Part shown: positions 28,572 to 40,829 of the stretch, piece after piece
Layout of the letters: every line of letters begins with the position of its first letter
Position numbering within the stretch: the stretch's first letter is position 1
From: Halisarca cf. caerulea
Lineage: Eukaryota; Porifera; Demospongiae; Chondrillida; Halisarcidae
DNA: 64,000 nt
NCBI GenBank assembly: GCA_963170055.1
Contig: CAUJGJ010000332.1
Span: 2,100,001 to 2,164,000, forward strand
Direction: 5' to 3'
Position numbers and translations under genes: made by a program
Notes under the pieces: model-generated
Database searches by the model: none
What the model saw: the letters and a program-made list of their open reading frames with translations, nothing else
What the model was told of the DNA's origin: nothing

Positions 28572-30004
28572 AGGTCCACGGTCACAATTTTTTATTTCAA
28601 AAATCAATGGTATGTGCTGAAACACGAAGAATGATACCCATCTTAGGGGGATGCGATCTACGATGAAGGAGGAATAACGGCGCAAAGTCGTCAAAAAACA
28701 ATTATGCGTGGGTGTTTCCTTCCTGTTTGAGAAACAAGAATACCTTGTGACGTCATAAGAGGCAGAAGCAAGTACAGGTACGAACGGGAGCGAAGAAGAA
28801 ATCACCATTTCCTACGCTACTTTATCTTTCGGTGAAGGCGAAACTTCTACGTGACACTACCATTGCAATGCTCATGACAAAGGTGAATTTACGCAGTCTA
28901 AAGACTTTCCAGTGTAGAGAATGATCAATGTCTTGATGTTGATTGCATGAAGACTTCGTTCCTGGCTAGCTGCAGCCTACATAATGGCAACTAGGAAACT
29001 CAAAAGTGATTCCTAAACTTCTGCGTGATGTGCAGGCTAGATACTCAGTTTTTGGGTCTCCCTGAAGCATAATTCAGCGCTCAAAGTATTGTGGAACGAG
29101 AGGATTAGCTGCACCATAGATACTCTATACTGTACCATAGATATCTATGGCTGCACATGCAGAGATGGAGTAAACTACCACTGAAACACCTCTTGGGTAG
29201 GACAACTTACATTAATGTCCAATTGGAAGCTATACACCTCTGGTCTATGCATTTATTCAAACTTTTCCTGACTAACAGATGCTACAGAAAGTTGCTTACT
29301 CAGTCACTCACTTGCTGCCAGTTTACAGCACTGGGTGTACTGCTTTCACACACTCACCATAACCTTGATAATGTTGAAGTATTTGCACAATGTGAAATGA
29401 TCAATATATCCTTACAAAATTATTTAATGATGACTTCCTTAATGTACAAGCCACATGGGAAGTAGAGCCAATGCTACTCTTTCCTTTAGCTTTAGTTTTC
29501 TGTTAGATTTACCCATTCTTTCTTCTAAAGTAGTACATTGGTCATAGAACTTTGTACTGAAGTACGTACATCCAGCAAATTGTAGCTGGTACAGCTAGTA
29601 TCAATCAGCCTGCTATTCACCCTACCAGCAAATTCAGGCCAATACCTTCTCAGTTCTTAGTTTTTTTGACATTGGAGGAAGTGAAATACTATCCTTAGTA
29701 CTCCTGCTACACCTTTCAGTAACGCATGTGCAAAGGATCGCGTCGAGCTGTGAGTTAGAACCTTCTTTGTTGCAACAATTGGCTAATTTCCTATTCCAAT
29801 GTATGGTATTCGCCCAAGTAGGGTGCCTCTTATGATGTAATATGACGTCACAAAGAAAATGACGTTTTTTTCAAGCGATATTTCAGAAAGTGGGCTGTTT
29901 ATTCGTTATCGAAGCATTTCAAAGGATTTTAAGTACCATCCATGAGTGTTTTAGAGGTTTTTCTTTCATTTTAAGCCAAGTTGTAAAATCGTGACAGTGG
30001 ACCT
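28572..30004. mobile_element. TTAA-ended TIR element (J) downstream of SSR4
   Basis: Inverted ends AGGTCCACGGTCACAATTTT and AGGTCCACTGTCACGATTTT, each next to TTAA (28568-28571, 30005-30008). Inner GTGACGTCATAAGAGGCA and GCCTCTTATGATG...TGACGTCAC also form inverted partners. The TTAA target recalls piggyBac-type elements, but the terminal bases are not the usual CCC start and no transposase is seen. A hairpin ACCATAGATACTC...CCATAGATATC lies at about 29112-29150. Confidence 0.6.
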
Positions 30005-30119
30005 TTAAAATACCAAATCATTAGTTGTCACTTAAGTTAGATTAATTGAGCATGATTGAACAAAAAGGTCTTGTCAGCCCACCTGTGTGTACATAACATA
30101 GGCAGTGCAGCTGCTTGAG

Positions 30120-30203
30120 AGATGACAAAAGGAGATAAGATTTAAGTAGATATACTGTTATAGCGCTTGACGACAAAAGGAGATAAGATTTAGATAGATA
30201 TAC
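30120..30203. repeat. Short tandem duplication
   Basis: About 48 bp, GACAAAAGGAGATAAGATTT ... AGATATACTGTTATAGC, present twice in tandem up to the left LTR of the neighbouring remnant; probably a duplicated edge of that LTR. Confidence 0.6.
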
Positions 30204-30591
30204 TGTTATAGCTCTTGACTGCACATTGGCTCACACAATGATTGAGAGACTGAATATACAGCAGATTACAGCAGCTTATATAGCATACACATGACAGTAC
30301 TAGAGTTCGCAGACACTCAACAAGGCTGCTCTTTGCCTCTCTGGTTCAATATTGTTTGCCTCAAAGTATTCTGTGAGTTTCTCAGTATATGAAGACCAAT
30401 CTTCTTTACTTGGGTCAAATTCTTCAAACTGCATGGCTGTTATCCTTGTCGCCAAAGTTGTTAAGCACTTGACTGCACATTGGTTCACACAATGATTGAG
30501 AGACTGAATATATACAGCAGATTACAGCAGCTTATATAGCATACACATGACAGTATTAGAGTTCTTTGTTTAGTGTTGTATATCTGTTACA
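30204..30591 (-). mobile_element. LTR-gag-LTR deletion remnant of an LTR retrotransposon
   Basis: 5' LTR on the minus strand at 30459-30591 (TGTAACAG...TTAACA, 133 bp, with a TATATAAG promoter-like motif), then a primer-binding-like TGGCGACAAGGA, then the first codons of gag, then directly a truncated second LTR (30204-30307). Almost the whole internal region is deleted, which suggests recombination between gag and the 3' LTR. Confidence 0.75.
30308..30434 (-). pseudogene. Gag N-terminal fragment
   Basis: From the Met at 30434 it reads MQFEEFDPSKEDWSSYTEKL and on to EANNIEPERQRAALLSVC, the start of a Ty3/gypsy-like Gag (pattern FxxFDPxxEDWxxYxExLxxYFxAN.I...R.A.LLS.C). It is cut after about 42 residues by the LTR junction. 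Confidence 0.75.
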
Positions 30592-31158
30592 GCCCATATT
30601 GCATATTCCATAGTTCACCTGCACACATCATGACAGTTACCACATGGTTTCGTTAAGGAGCAACATGTTTACTCCCTGAGAAGCCATGTGATATCTATTA
30701 CCATAGGTTTTCTAGTATCCAGTGTTCTCCCCAGATATCTTAAGGCGTGTCAATCCGACATGCCTTCTTTTCTTCCTAGTTTTTACAGAAGCCTATGGAC
30801 CTTTTAGTATTTTTTAGGAGAGGAAATCATGCAAATGCCCAAACTTAAACTGTACAATAACCTCCGTGAATATTCACCATTTTAATGTGATGATGTCATG
30901 ATAACGTTCGTGCGACAGCAAGTGTTTTCGTGCTCAATTGGCGTCGCAAGCGTACAATCTTAAGGATAAACATAATTGATCACTGAACTGAACCATTCCG
31001 CGTTTAGTGGAAGACTGGCAGCTAAGTTACCTGCATTTTTAGAGAAAAAAGGCATTAGAACAGGAAACAGAAGTTGCAAATCTGCTGGAACATGAAGTGT
31101 ACATTGATTTAGGTGGACAAGAAACCCCTAGCTCACCCACCAGTCACCTAAAGGAGGA
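30592..31158. other. No gene recognised
   Basis: Includes CCAGTGTTCTCCCCAGATAT with TTAAGGCGTG at 30719-30750, matched in inverted orientation at about 36723-36765 (AAATATTTCTGGGGAGAACA). No element boundary or coding signal otherwise. Confidence 0.4.
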
Positions 31159-31176
31159 TATATATATATATATATA

Positions 31177-31953
31177 CGGTAGGCGTCCAAAAAAAAGTTT
31201 CCGTATCGTAATCGTAAAATGGTCAAATTACAATTACGTTCCGATATGATTACGATTTGTTGATAAATCATGAAGGCCGAATTATGGTGCTAAAGCAGAG
31301 AAATTACGGAAATCCCAGATCGAATTACGCTAGCGATATGCAACTAAACTAAAGTGAATCAGGACGCTGCACTCGCAAAATCATCAGATCGAATTACCTA
31401 CGTATTTCTCAAACTTCGATCCCCATACCCTTCGTGTAAACAAGCTTGTTTAGCACTTGGAACACAGCTAGCCGTGCAGTGTCTCTGCGGTTCGAACTGC
31501 ATACGATTTTTATTATCTTTGAGATCGAATACTGTCACGAAGGATGGTCGTTGGGTTCGAGATGGTGAGCTAGCCTATACGATGATCGGATCGTCGAGAT
31601 CCTGAGGATAGGATGAACCTCGGTAAAAAAGGATCGCTTCTGGTCTAGTTCTGCTGATCGGATTACGATTTACATTTGCCTGCAGATCAAATTACCCTCA
31701 TGACGATGATCAAGGACGATGGTCCCCGCTTCGAGATCGCGAGCTAGTCTACAATGGTCACACCTTCAAAATCGTCGGATGGGATGAACCTGGGTGATCG
31801 AATTACGATTTCTATAAGCTTTGAGATCAAATTACGGTGATAAATGGCATCCAAATGAAATTATGATTTTCACTATGCACACCGTAACTACGATTACGAT
31901 TACGATACGTTACTTAACTATTACGCTACGGAAACTTTTTTTTGATGTCTACC

Positions 31954-31954
<1 letters not shown>
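31177..31954. mobile_element. 780-bp MITE family B, copy 3 (full length)
   Basis: 778 bp, ends CGGTAGGCGTCCAAAAAAAA and, other strand, CGGTAGACATCAAAAAAAAG, flanked by TA inside a (TA)n run. Same internal order as the copy at 18969-19751. Confidence 0.88.

Positions 31955-32014
<60 letters not shown>
31955..32014. repeat. (TA)n microsatellite
   Basis: Pure TA run right of MITE B copy 3; a shorter TA run (31159-31176) lies on its left, so the MITE sits within one TA tract. Confidence 0.9.
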
Positions 32015-32016
<2 letters not shown>

Positions 32017-32177
32017 AAGGCGTAGCTAGCTATGAGGCAACCAAGGCATTTGCCTCGGCTGAAATTCTAACCATGAAATACATTCTAAAGGATATTTTGA
32101 GAAGGGTGAAAACTGGCAATATGAAACTTTGAGCATTAAACTATTTACATACTGAATTCAAGAATACACAAAATATC

Positions 32178-32465
32178 CATAATAATAGTAAAAATAATAA
32201 TTTCTTATTTTGACTGGGTGGCCATTAGCCAGAGGCTAGTACTAAGGCCCCCAGTATCCCACACACTCGCTCACACACACAATCAAATTAAATCAAATTC
32301 AAAATTGTTTGGTGGCTGCAGTAGGTCATCTTCTCAGCTGTCCCAGGTTGGTGGCAGGGGGGTGCAGGGAAAAAAACTCCAAATGGCACACAGGTGGAGT
32401 GGTGCCTTCTGTCCAATGCTTGACTGACTTCAGTGCTAACCTACTGAGCCACCATGCAGCACCCT
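32178..32465 (-). mobile_element. tRNA-like SINE, copy 1
   Basis: Reverse copy of 36237-36523. On the minus strand it starts GGGTGCTGCATGGTGGCTCA and ends in AAATAAGAAATTATTATTTT. Contains the same A-box-like TGGCTCAGTAGG. Confidence 0.85.
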
Positions 32466-32935
32466 CCATGACATGATACGATGTATTAGCTGAAAGAAAA
32501 CTTCGAAGTAGTACGATTAGTTTGAGCTTTTGATCATCGCTGATTGATTCCGCCATATTTGTTCCAAAATAGAGTTCGTGTCAGCTGACCAACCATGTAC
32601 TGCTTGAATGATGTGCGTTGTGATAACGGATTTTACAAACAAAATTTTAATTTTAGGGCTACGCTCTTGTATATATATATTTTTTCAATTTTTATTAAAA
32701 TATTAGGCTGGAGGCCGAAACAATACAGATCACTTAAATAAAAGACGGTAAATAACAAGAGTCTGAATAATGGTTAATTGTTCCTATAATCGATGCAGTG
32801 TTATATGCCCCTTTGAATACACACTGACACCTGCTGCTTAATATGGCAGTTTGCAAGGGAGTCTCCGTTCATCTCTCGCAATCTTCAGCTGATCAACTTG
32901 AAAATTTGAAGTGCTGATGAGCCAATAATGCCAGA

Positions 32936-35900
32936 TGTCTCCACAGCAATTAGTACAAAGATATGGGATGATATATGATATGATGGCATTCAGTGTGACA
33001 AATGTGATAAATGGTTTCATGCTGCTTGTGAGTACCTTACCAATGCCACTTACCATTGACTCTCGAAGAGCGACGAGGAATGGGTCTGTACTTCCTGCTG
33101 TCTTCCTCCTTTTTCAGACAGTTTTTTCAACTCTGAGCCTGAACAGATTTCCACCACACCAGATGTATCTTCTCTATTATCAGCATCATCAGATTTTGTT
33201 CCAATGAAGGTCCAAGATGTTATGAAGAAGGACTGTATGTTCATCTGCCATCTGAATGTGAGAAGTCTGGTACCAGCTATTGATGAAATTTGTGAGTGGT
33301 TCTCTGGTCATACACCCAACGGTGTGATCTTTGGTTGCTCAGAAACATGGCTGCATGATGCAGTCTCTGATGGTGTCATTTCTCTTCCAGGCTTTCATCT
33401 ATTTAGACGGGATAGAGGTTCCAGAGGTAGAGGTGTGGCTCTGTATTACTCTGAAGATGTTCGATGTACTCGCAGATACGACCATGAAAGCAAAAAGGTT
33501 GAAGCAATTTGGGCTGAAATGAAGATATCTAGGAAGACTACAACATTAATATGCTGTCTGTATCGTGCTCCTGATTCTGGTATCTGGTTTTTGAAGAGTT
33601 TTCTGATATGATGGAAAGGGCAATGATTGAAGGCAAAGAAGTTATGGTAATTGGTGACTTAAACATAGATTTTCACAAAAAATGCTGAAAAGGAGAAATT
33701 CTACGAGGTATATACAATAAGCACAAGTTCTCACAGATGATAGTAAGTGATACCAGAGTAACGTCTACATCTAGTTCTCTTATTGATCATGTGGTTACCT
33801 CTTCTCCTGGGGCCTTCCTAGATTCTGGATGTGTTGATGTGGGAGTTAGTGATTACCTCATGGTGTTTACTAACATGCAGGAGTAGTGATGATGTCTCAA
33901 CAAATCACACCATGAAAAAGGTTGGGTACCTTGACAAGATTGACAAGGAACGCTTTTTGAGGGAGCTCCTTCATGTTGACTGGAAGTTTGAACCCAAAGA
34001 TTATATCAATAAGATTTGTAATGACTGGAAACAGCTCTTTTATGTGCACTGAATGAACATGCACCAGAGATCAAATGTCGTATTCGTCAAGCTGGCCTCC
34101 CATGGTTGAACAAGGAGGTTAGACATTTGATGAAAAGACGAAATAGGCTGAGACGCCTTGCAAAGAAGACACACAGTGAAGCTATCTGGGAAGGATATAA
34201 AGGACTGAGGAATAAGGTGACCGCATGCTTACGTGAAGCCAAGCAACAGTACTTCCAAACACTGATGACCTCTAACACTTAAGCCCTCCAGGGTCTGGAA
34301 GCAGGTCAACAGCATACTACGTCCCAACAAATCTTGTCCCTCACAACTAATTGAGGATGCTGCAAACAAGTTCTCTGACTACTTTTCCATTGTTACTATT
34401 GGTTCTAGCATTAACTATCTGCCACCTCCGACAATTCCACAACTGGATCATACTTACCAATTTTATCCTTTTACCATAGATGAAGTCTTTAGTGCCCTCA
34501 GTCAACTGGACACTAGAAAGGCTACAGGAACCGATGAGATCAGTGCAAAAACCCTAAAGCTTGCCTCCAGTGCTGTGGCTCCTAGTATCTGTGCCATTTT
34601 TAACCACAACTTAGCTACTTCATCAATCCCATATGAAAGGAAATCTGCGAAAGTTGTTCCTATCCCGAAGGCTACCTCCAAGTCTCGAGATATCTGTGAT
34701 TATCGTCCCATCTCCATACTCCCAGTTGTCTCAAAGGTGTATGAATCACTGGTTTGTCAACAAGTAACTTCCTTTTTGGCAGAACAAGTAATACTAAATG
34801 GGAGTCAATCGGGTTTCCGCTCAAATCACTGTTCACAGGATGTCCTTTTGAGAGTTGTGGAGGATTGGAGATATTCACTGGATGAAAATAACATTGTTGG
34901 TGCAGTCTTTGTAGATCTCAGAAAGGCTTTTAATTGATTCTATCAACCATCAATGTTTGTTGCAAAAACTTGATCTGTATGGCTTTCGGCATGATGCTTT
35001 GAGGTGGTTTTCTGATTATTTGAATGAACAAAGACAGAAGGTTGTTTTTGATGGCAATTCTTCTGAATGGGTTGAGGTTATAGCTGGAGTTCCCCAAGGA
35101 TCATCTATTCTGGGACCCCTTCTGTTTAATGATTTTGTTAACGATATGCCAAGCTGTTTGAAGTTTTGCAAAATGATGCAGTACGCTGACGATACTACAG
35201 TATACTACTCTCATTCAGATGTGTCATGTCTTAAGAATGCCCTCAGTGTTGACATCCAGATACTGGCAGACTGGTTCAAGAGAAATGGATTGTCGGTTAA
35301 CACCACCAAAACGAAGCTCATGGTGTTGGCTAGAAAGGGATGCCAAGATGCAGCTGATCAGCTTCAACTGAATATAGATGGTCGTGAAATTGAAAAAGCA
35401 AACTATGTGAAGTATCTGGGAGTATATGTTGACCGGCACCTGAACTGGAAGCAACAGATAGAGGAAGTGCGGAAGAAGTGCTTGTATAGTCTTATCCAAT
35501 TAAACAAATTAAGGAGTACCCTTACACCTAAACTAAAGGAACTGTTATACAACAGTCTGGTTCTACTGAACCTGTACTATTGCTCTGTACTGTGAATAGA
35601 CTGTTGCAAGAAAGAAAAGGTGAAATTGGACAGAATTCAAAAGTTTGATATGAGGATTATTCTGAACTGTAAGTGGGACCATCCAACTGAAGATATGAAG
35701 CGGAGACTGGGTTGGCTCAGCCTTGATCATTGACGAAGAGACCTCCGAATTAAGACCATTGGGAAATATAGAAGTGGAATCTGCCCCTCATACTGGCAAC
35801 AAGTGATTAAAACCAATGAAGAATTAGGTCGTAGGAGTAGTAGATTTAAACACGATTTACATCTCCCATCCCCAGCAACTAATTTTCTACTAAATTCATT

Positions 35901-36192
35901 TACTTATCAAGGAGGTAAAGACTGGAACCAGATTCCCCTTGAATCAAGAATTGTATAAAATCCTAAGTTATAGTCTTCATGTTGTTGATCAATCAATTTC
36001 AAATTTTAGGTCATCTCTTTTGAATTTACCAATCTTTATCTCATTTATCTTACTCATTTAAATCATTTTTACCAAATTGAATCATTACAACTGTATATTA
36101 TGTATACGTATTATGGTACCCTATTAAAACCAGCTCTTGCAATTGCTGACAGGGTTACCACTTTAATGAAATGATGAAGAAATGATGATGAT
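32936..36192 (+). pseudogene. Decayed PHD-endonuclease-RT LINE with 3' end (copy 2)
   Basis: Same domain plan as the LINE at 10833. Seen: PHD finger remnant from 32982 (DGIQCDKCDKWFHAAC...WVCTSCC, with an internal TGA); endonuclease from 33204 (CHLNVRSL, SETWL, GDLNIDF); RT (KATGTDEISAKTL, YRPISILPVVSK, SQSGFRSNHCSQD, VDLRKAF, AGVPQGSSILGPLLF, YADDTTVYY, LNTTKTK-like NTTKTKLMV, VKYLGVYVD) and the post-RT thumb region. Breaks: frameshifts near 33590, 33880 and 34935 and stops near 33060, 33686, 34280, 35595 and 35732. The endonuclease SDH motif reads SDY. The 3' end is a short TGATGAAGAAATGATGATGA tail near 36192. Reverse transcriptase motif A Asp and YADD survive. Dead copy. Confidence 0.85.
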
Positions 36193-36203
36193 ATACATAT
36201 ATA

Positions 36204-36685
36204 CAGTGAGAGCTCACTTATCCGCACGTATCCGTTAAGGGGGGTGCTGGTGGCTCAGTAGGTTAGCACTGAAGTCAGTCAAGCATTGGACAGAAGGCAC
36301 CACTCCACCTGTGTGCCATTTGGAGTTTTTTTCCCTGCACCCCCCTGCCACCAACCTGGGACAGCTGAGAAGATGACCTACTGCAGCCACCAAACTATTT
36401 GAATTTGATTTAATTTGATTGTGTGTGTGAGCGAGTGTGTGGGATACTGGGGGCCTTAGTACTAGCCTCAGGCTAATGGCCCACCCAGTTAAAATAAGAA
36501 ATTATTATTATTATTATTATTATTATCCGTTCTGGATGAAATTGTGGATAAAGTGAGGGAACTGGATAAACGAGGGAGCAGTAGTATAGTGTACAGTAGG
36601 ATTATTGCAGATTTGTTCCAGTGAAATCTACTGTGGAAGGCGAGGGAACTGGATATCTGAGGTGCGGATAAGTGAGGTCTCACTG
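36204..36685. mobile_element. TA-flanked MITE, Tigger-like ends (E), with a SINE inside
   Basis: Ends CAGTGAGAGCTCACTTATCC and, other strand, CAGTGAGACCTCACTTATCC; TA at 36202-36203 and 36686-36687. Without the SINE it is about 187 bp. Confidence 0.85.
36237..36523 (+). mobile_element. tRNA-like SINE, copy 2
   Basis: Flanked by an 8-bp target duplication TATCCGTT (36229-36236, 36524-36531). The head holds a perfect pol III A-box match TGGCTCAGTAGG (36251-36262), and GGTGCT near the start can pair with AGGCACC about 50 nt on like an acceptor stem. A B box is not obvious. The body has poly-T, C-rich and GTGTGTGAG tracts; the tail is AATAAGAA then (ATT)n. Likely mobilised by a LINE in trans. 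Confidence 0.88.
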
Positions 36686-36687
36686 TA

Positions 36688-38765
36688 CATATATATTATA
36701 TGTATGCTCAAGGCGGCATGAACTTCAACATGCCTTAAAATATTTCTGGGGAGAACACTGCTAGTATCTATGCTATTACTTACCTTATGTAATTCCATAG
36801 GGTTTTGGGTATCTATGGTATTACCTACGTATATCAAATATAGCGAATCAATTTTAGAATACTGTTTTTTGAACTTACAATAACCTAATTGAATCATAGA
36901 TAAAATCTAAATAGCTGAAAAAGTTTTACATGCCTTACTTATTTCTTTAAAAGTTTTTTTTGGCTGCCTCTAACCGCAAGAATTTTGCAATTGGTGCACA
37001 CACATGGCAAATTTTAGGTTCAGACCAATGCACTCGTGGGCATTGGCTTGCAATTGCAAATGATGCACATTAGCTGAATGTGCAATTCACTTAAAATATG
37101 TTATAATAATCATAACAAGAGTTGTATCACACAGTGTCAGGTGATGCAAGAGTGTGAGATTCTTCCATGCCCAGTTGTATCAAAGGTAAGGGTAATTGCA
37201 GGGATGTTTACAGGTGTTGAAGGATGTATGTACAATGGAGCCAACCCAGAACTGTAGGAGTAACAGTTGTTTGGAAGTTTGGATATAAGCTTCTCCTGTA
37301 TTGGAACCGTCCTATTGCACAATGAAAAAATGGCGGAGTTATAGAGTTTTTCATCAAAACCACTAGTCTCGTGAACTAGACCACCCAGCGAAGGAGTGGT
37401 CTGGTGCATTTGCTCAATATATTTAGACTAAATAGAAACTTATGGTATGGCGTGTGACATCAGGTGTTTGCACTCACTATACCAAGATATTCGACCCAAT
37501 GAGATCTTGCAACATTCGTAACACGTGGAAAGGAAAGCAGTCGTTCACAGTGATGGCTACTTGTATCTCGTGTATATATATATATAGCCAACTTTCGCTT
37601 TATTGTATAATTACTGGATTGTGGATGAAACCTCTTCCAAAGGTCTTCAAGGACTACATCGATCTAAATGTAGATGGCAAAGCAGCCTGCAAATCTTGCT
37701 TTCATCTTGGAGAACATGAACAATATAAAATTGCTAAAATTGCAAATAACTTTGAGAAGAAAATAAGTAATTTTATTTAATTATAAATACTTTATGATTA
37801 TAAATAAATACTTAATAGATACTAGGCTAAATTCTTTATTATAATAATATACTTAATTAACTTAAAGTTTGGTTATTTCTAAATTATTTACAATCGCAGG
37901 TATGTTATGTCCGAAAACAGGGAGGATTGTTTACGTACAGCGCACGATTGTTTGTATAACAATTACTTTGTTTACATTAGAAGGAATTTCACGCAAGGGT
38001 CACATGAAATCGCCGACTAAACGCCTCGAACAAAAGTTAAATCTGATGATAACCTTTCCAAAGGCCTCTTTCATTGCTAATTTCATTAATCTACCTCAGA
38101 GACAATTTTGTTCGTTGAAAGAACTAATTCGGCGACTTATCTGCTGGTAGACACGCAAAGGCTGGTTTTGAATGACGTAATCAACCCACGTGACTGCATG
38201 TGATATTCGACGAAGAAGGAAGATGACTCCACAAGAATATTTCAATCGAAATTCCGGTCAGAAAAATTTTGGATTTTAGTATTGAAACTTCCACAGATTG
38301 TTCTTAAAGGACCAAACCCCCAGAATCGAAACATGAATCTTCGTACGTTGCTCCATTCATTTTATGTCCAGCGTTTTGTGGCCATAGAGGTGTGTTTCTT
38401 GTGTATAACCTTGGACATAACAGCTGTGCAACGGAGCATCAAAATTCATTTTTCGATTTAGAAAGTTCATACTTTGTTCTACCTTTTGAGCCTACTTTTG
38501 TACGCAAAACCCGAGATTTCTCCGACCGGAATTTGCAATCTTTGTGTTTCCACATAGGTCTGAATAATGTGGACAGAGACAAACTATTGAGAATTAAATA
38601 GGCCTCGAAATCATTCCGTTACAAAATATATATGTTCATATGTTGTTACAAGCAATATCTGGAGCTGTATTTTACATTTTGACAGGAAACAAGGCAATAA
38701 AATTCGTGCTTCGATAACGTCCGCCATTTTGTTTTATGTCTAAAATCGGACATAACATACCTGCG
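36688..38765. other. No gene recognised
   Basis: AT-rich DNA left of the satellite domain. The frame 37442-37780 includes FKDYIDLNVDGKAACKSC, vaguely like a C2-type zinc-binding start, but the spacing fits no family I know. Motifs TTATGTC...GGACATAACA occur at about 38375 and 38735-38755, the latter directly before the 147-bp array. Confidence 0.4.
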
Positions 38766-39680
38766 ATTTTAGCAATTTTATGCTGTTCATGAATTTAAAA
38801 GTATGTTTCAAACATTTACGCTGTCATTAGAATTATAAATACTTTGCTTTCTCTAATCAATGTTATTTGTAGAAAATGAAAATTACTTAGTTTCTTCTCT
38901 AAGTAATTTGCAATTTTAGGAATTTTATGCTATTCATGAATTTAGATGTATGTTTCAAACATTAGCAATGTCATTAGAATTATAAATACTTTGCTTTCTC
39001 AAATCCTTATTATTTGTAGAAAATAAAAATTAGCTAATTTCTTTTCTTAAGTTATTTGCAATTTTAGCAATTTTATGCTATGAATTTAGAAGTACGTTCC
39101 AAGCATTAGCAATGTCATTAGAATTATAAATACTTTCTCAAATGTATGCTATTTGTAGAAAGTATAAGTTAGCTAATTTCTTTTCTATGTTATTTGCAAT
39201 TTTAGCAATTTTATGCTATTCATGAATTTAGATGTATGTTTCAAACATTAGCAATGTCTTTAGAATTATAAATAATTTGATTTCTCAAATCAATGCTATT
39301 TGTAGAAAGTAAAAGTTAACTAATTTCTTTTCCAAGTTATATGCAATTCTAGCAATTTTATGCTATTCATGAATTTAGAAGTACGTTCCAAACATGAGCA
39401 ATGTCATTAGATTTATAGATACTTTACTTTCTCGAATCTATGCTATTTGTAGAAAATAAAAGTTAGCTAATTTCTTTTCGAAGTTATTTGCAATTTTAGC
39501 AATTTTATGCTATTTATGGGTTTAGATGTACGTTTCAAACATTAGCAATGTCATTAGAATTATAAATACTTTACTTTCTAAATGTATACTATTTGTAGAA
39601 AATAAAAGTTAACTAATTTCTTTTCTAAGTTATTTGTATTTCTAGCAATTTTCTAGCAATTTTATGCTATTCATGATTAC
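38766..39680. repeat. 147-bp tandem repeat array, about six units
   Basis: Unit anchored on GCAATTTTAGCAATTTTATG, then TTCATGAATTTAGA, CAAACATTAGCAATGTCATT, ATAAATACTTTG, TATTTGTAGAAAATAAAAGT. The ATTTTATGC anchor recurs near 38778, 38926, 39073, 39211, 39358, 39505 and 39661. Units differ by scattered changes and small indels, so the array is older than the 133-bp satellite. Confidence 0.9.
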
Positions 39681-40517
39681 GTTCTTATGTAGCCCCGTGG
39701 TTCTAAATGAAGGAGTTGAAAGATTGTAAACTTCTCTCAACATCGGATTTACCCTTCCAAGATCTACGGTTTGTACGTAATCCGGCGTTCATTTCTTTGT
39801 AACCTTCCAAAGATAGCTTTAATAACCAAAAACTAATACTCAGAAGTTTGACAACGAAATGTGCTGTGAAAGATTCCTGGAGCTTTGTACCTTCTACCGT
39901 TCGAGTTATGTCCCTTGTTTTGTGGCTGAAGACCCCCGAAAACGAATCCAGGAATCTTTCAGGGCACTTATGTATCTAAGGAGTCGTTTGAACCTAATGG
40001 CGTGTTCAGAAGCTGAGATTTTTACCACCGCGATTTTGCTTTTTTGTCTTTTCGACAGTAGCCGAAGAAATTGAGTGTTGTGGGACGTTCAACTTGCAGA
40101 TTGTCTTAAAGAGAACACCAACATCACTTCAATGTGTTTGTAATGTAGACTAGTAGGTTCATGCCAGTACTACCCATTGCAGAAAGGAAAAAATGGGGGT
40201 TAAGTTTAGTACCTACGAAGCGTCTGCCATTTTGTGTTATGTCCAAAATCGGACATAACTCACCTGCGTTTGGCTAGATTCTTCCATAACATACCTGCGT
40301 TAGACCCTAGCCAACTTACACAGCATGTTTCGCTCTCGTAGTTCTAAGTGTTGGTTTTGGATATTAGCGCTTTCTTTGGAAGGTTTACAAAGAATGAACG
40401 CCGATTTAAGTACTAACTATATCTTGGAAGGGCCGGTAGGATCCGATGATGAGAGAAGTTCACAATCTTTTAACTCCTTTGTTTAGAACAAAGGGGCTAT
40501 GTAAGAACGTATCATGC
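39672..40517. repeat. Large inverted repeat between the two arrays
   Basis: Arm 39672-39836 (ACGTTCTTATGTAGCCCC, GGAGTTGAAAGATTGT, CGGCGTTCATT, ACCTTCCAAAG) pairs with arm 40350-40517 (CTTTGGAAGGTTTACAAAG, AATGAACGCCG, ACAATCTTTTAACTCC, GGGGCTATGTAAGAACGT). About 165 bp each with modest divergence; about 510 bp between. The left arm begins exactly where the 147-bp array ends. Confidence 0.75.
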
Positions 40518-40829
40518 TGAAAGTTTAGTAGAATAGTGTAAGAAGATTGCGGATACTAGTCATTCACTTGACTTTCTTGGCGTTTGTTGCTCGGTTACAA
40601 CACAAGCCACAAGCAACCTTCCAAAGATGAAGAAGGAGAATATACAAAAAAACGAAACGTGCTGAGTATAGTTAATAAGGTTTGACCAAGACTGCGAGCT
40701 TTTATTTCATAAACCAAAGATAATAAAGGGCTTGCCTTAATTCCATTGAAACTTCCGTTAACTTCCGTCTCGTGACATCATGTGACTTTGGCCTTGAGAG
40801 GAGCCTTCTTCACCGGGCAAATTTCGTCA

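Noticed and set aside
31354..31605. 83-codon frame in MITE B copy 3
   Set aside because: Not preserved in copy 2 at 18969; the MITE is non-coding.
32466..32556. Minus-strand start MAESISDDQKLKLIVLLRSF that could be a first coding exon interrupted by the SINE
   Set aside because: Good start context but only 30 codons, no donor site before the SINE and no partner exon found.
37442..37780. 112-codon frame with GKAACKSC
   Set aside because: Suggested a BED or similar zinc finger, but Cys/His spacing does not fit and there is no further support.
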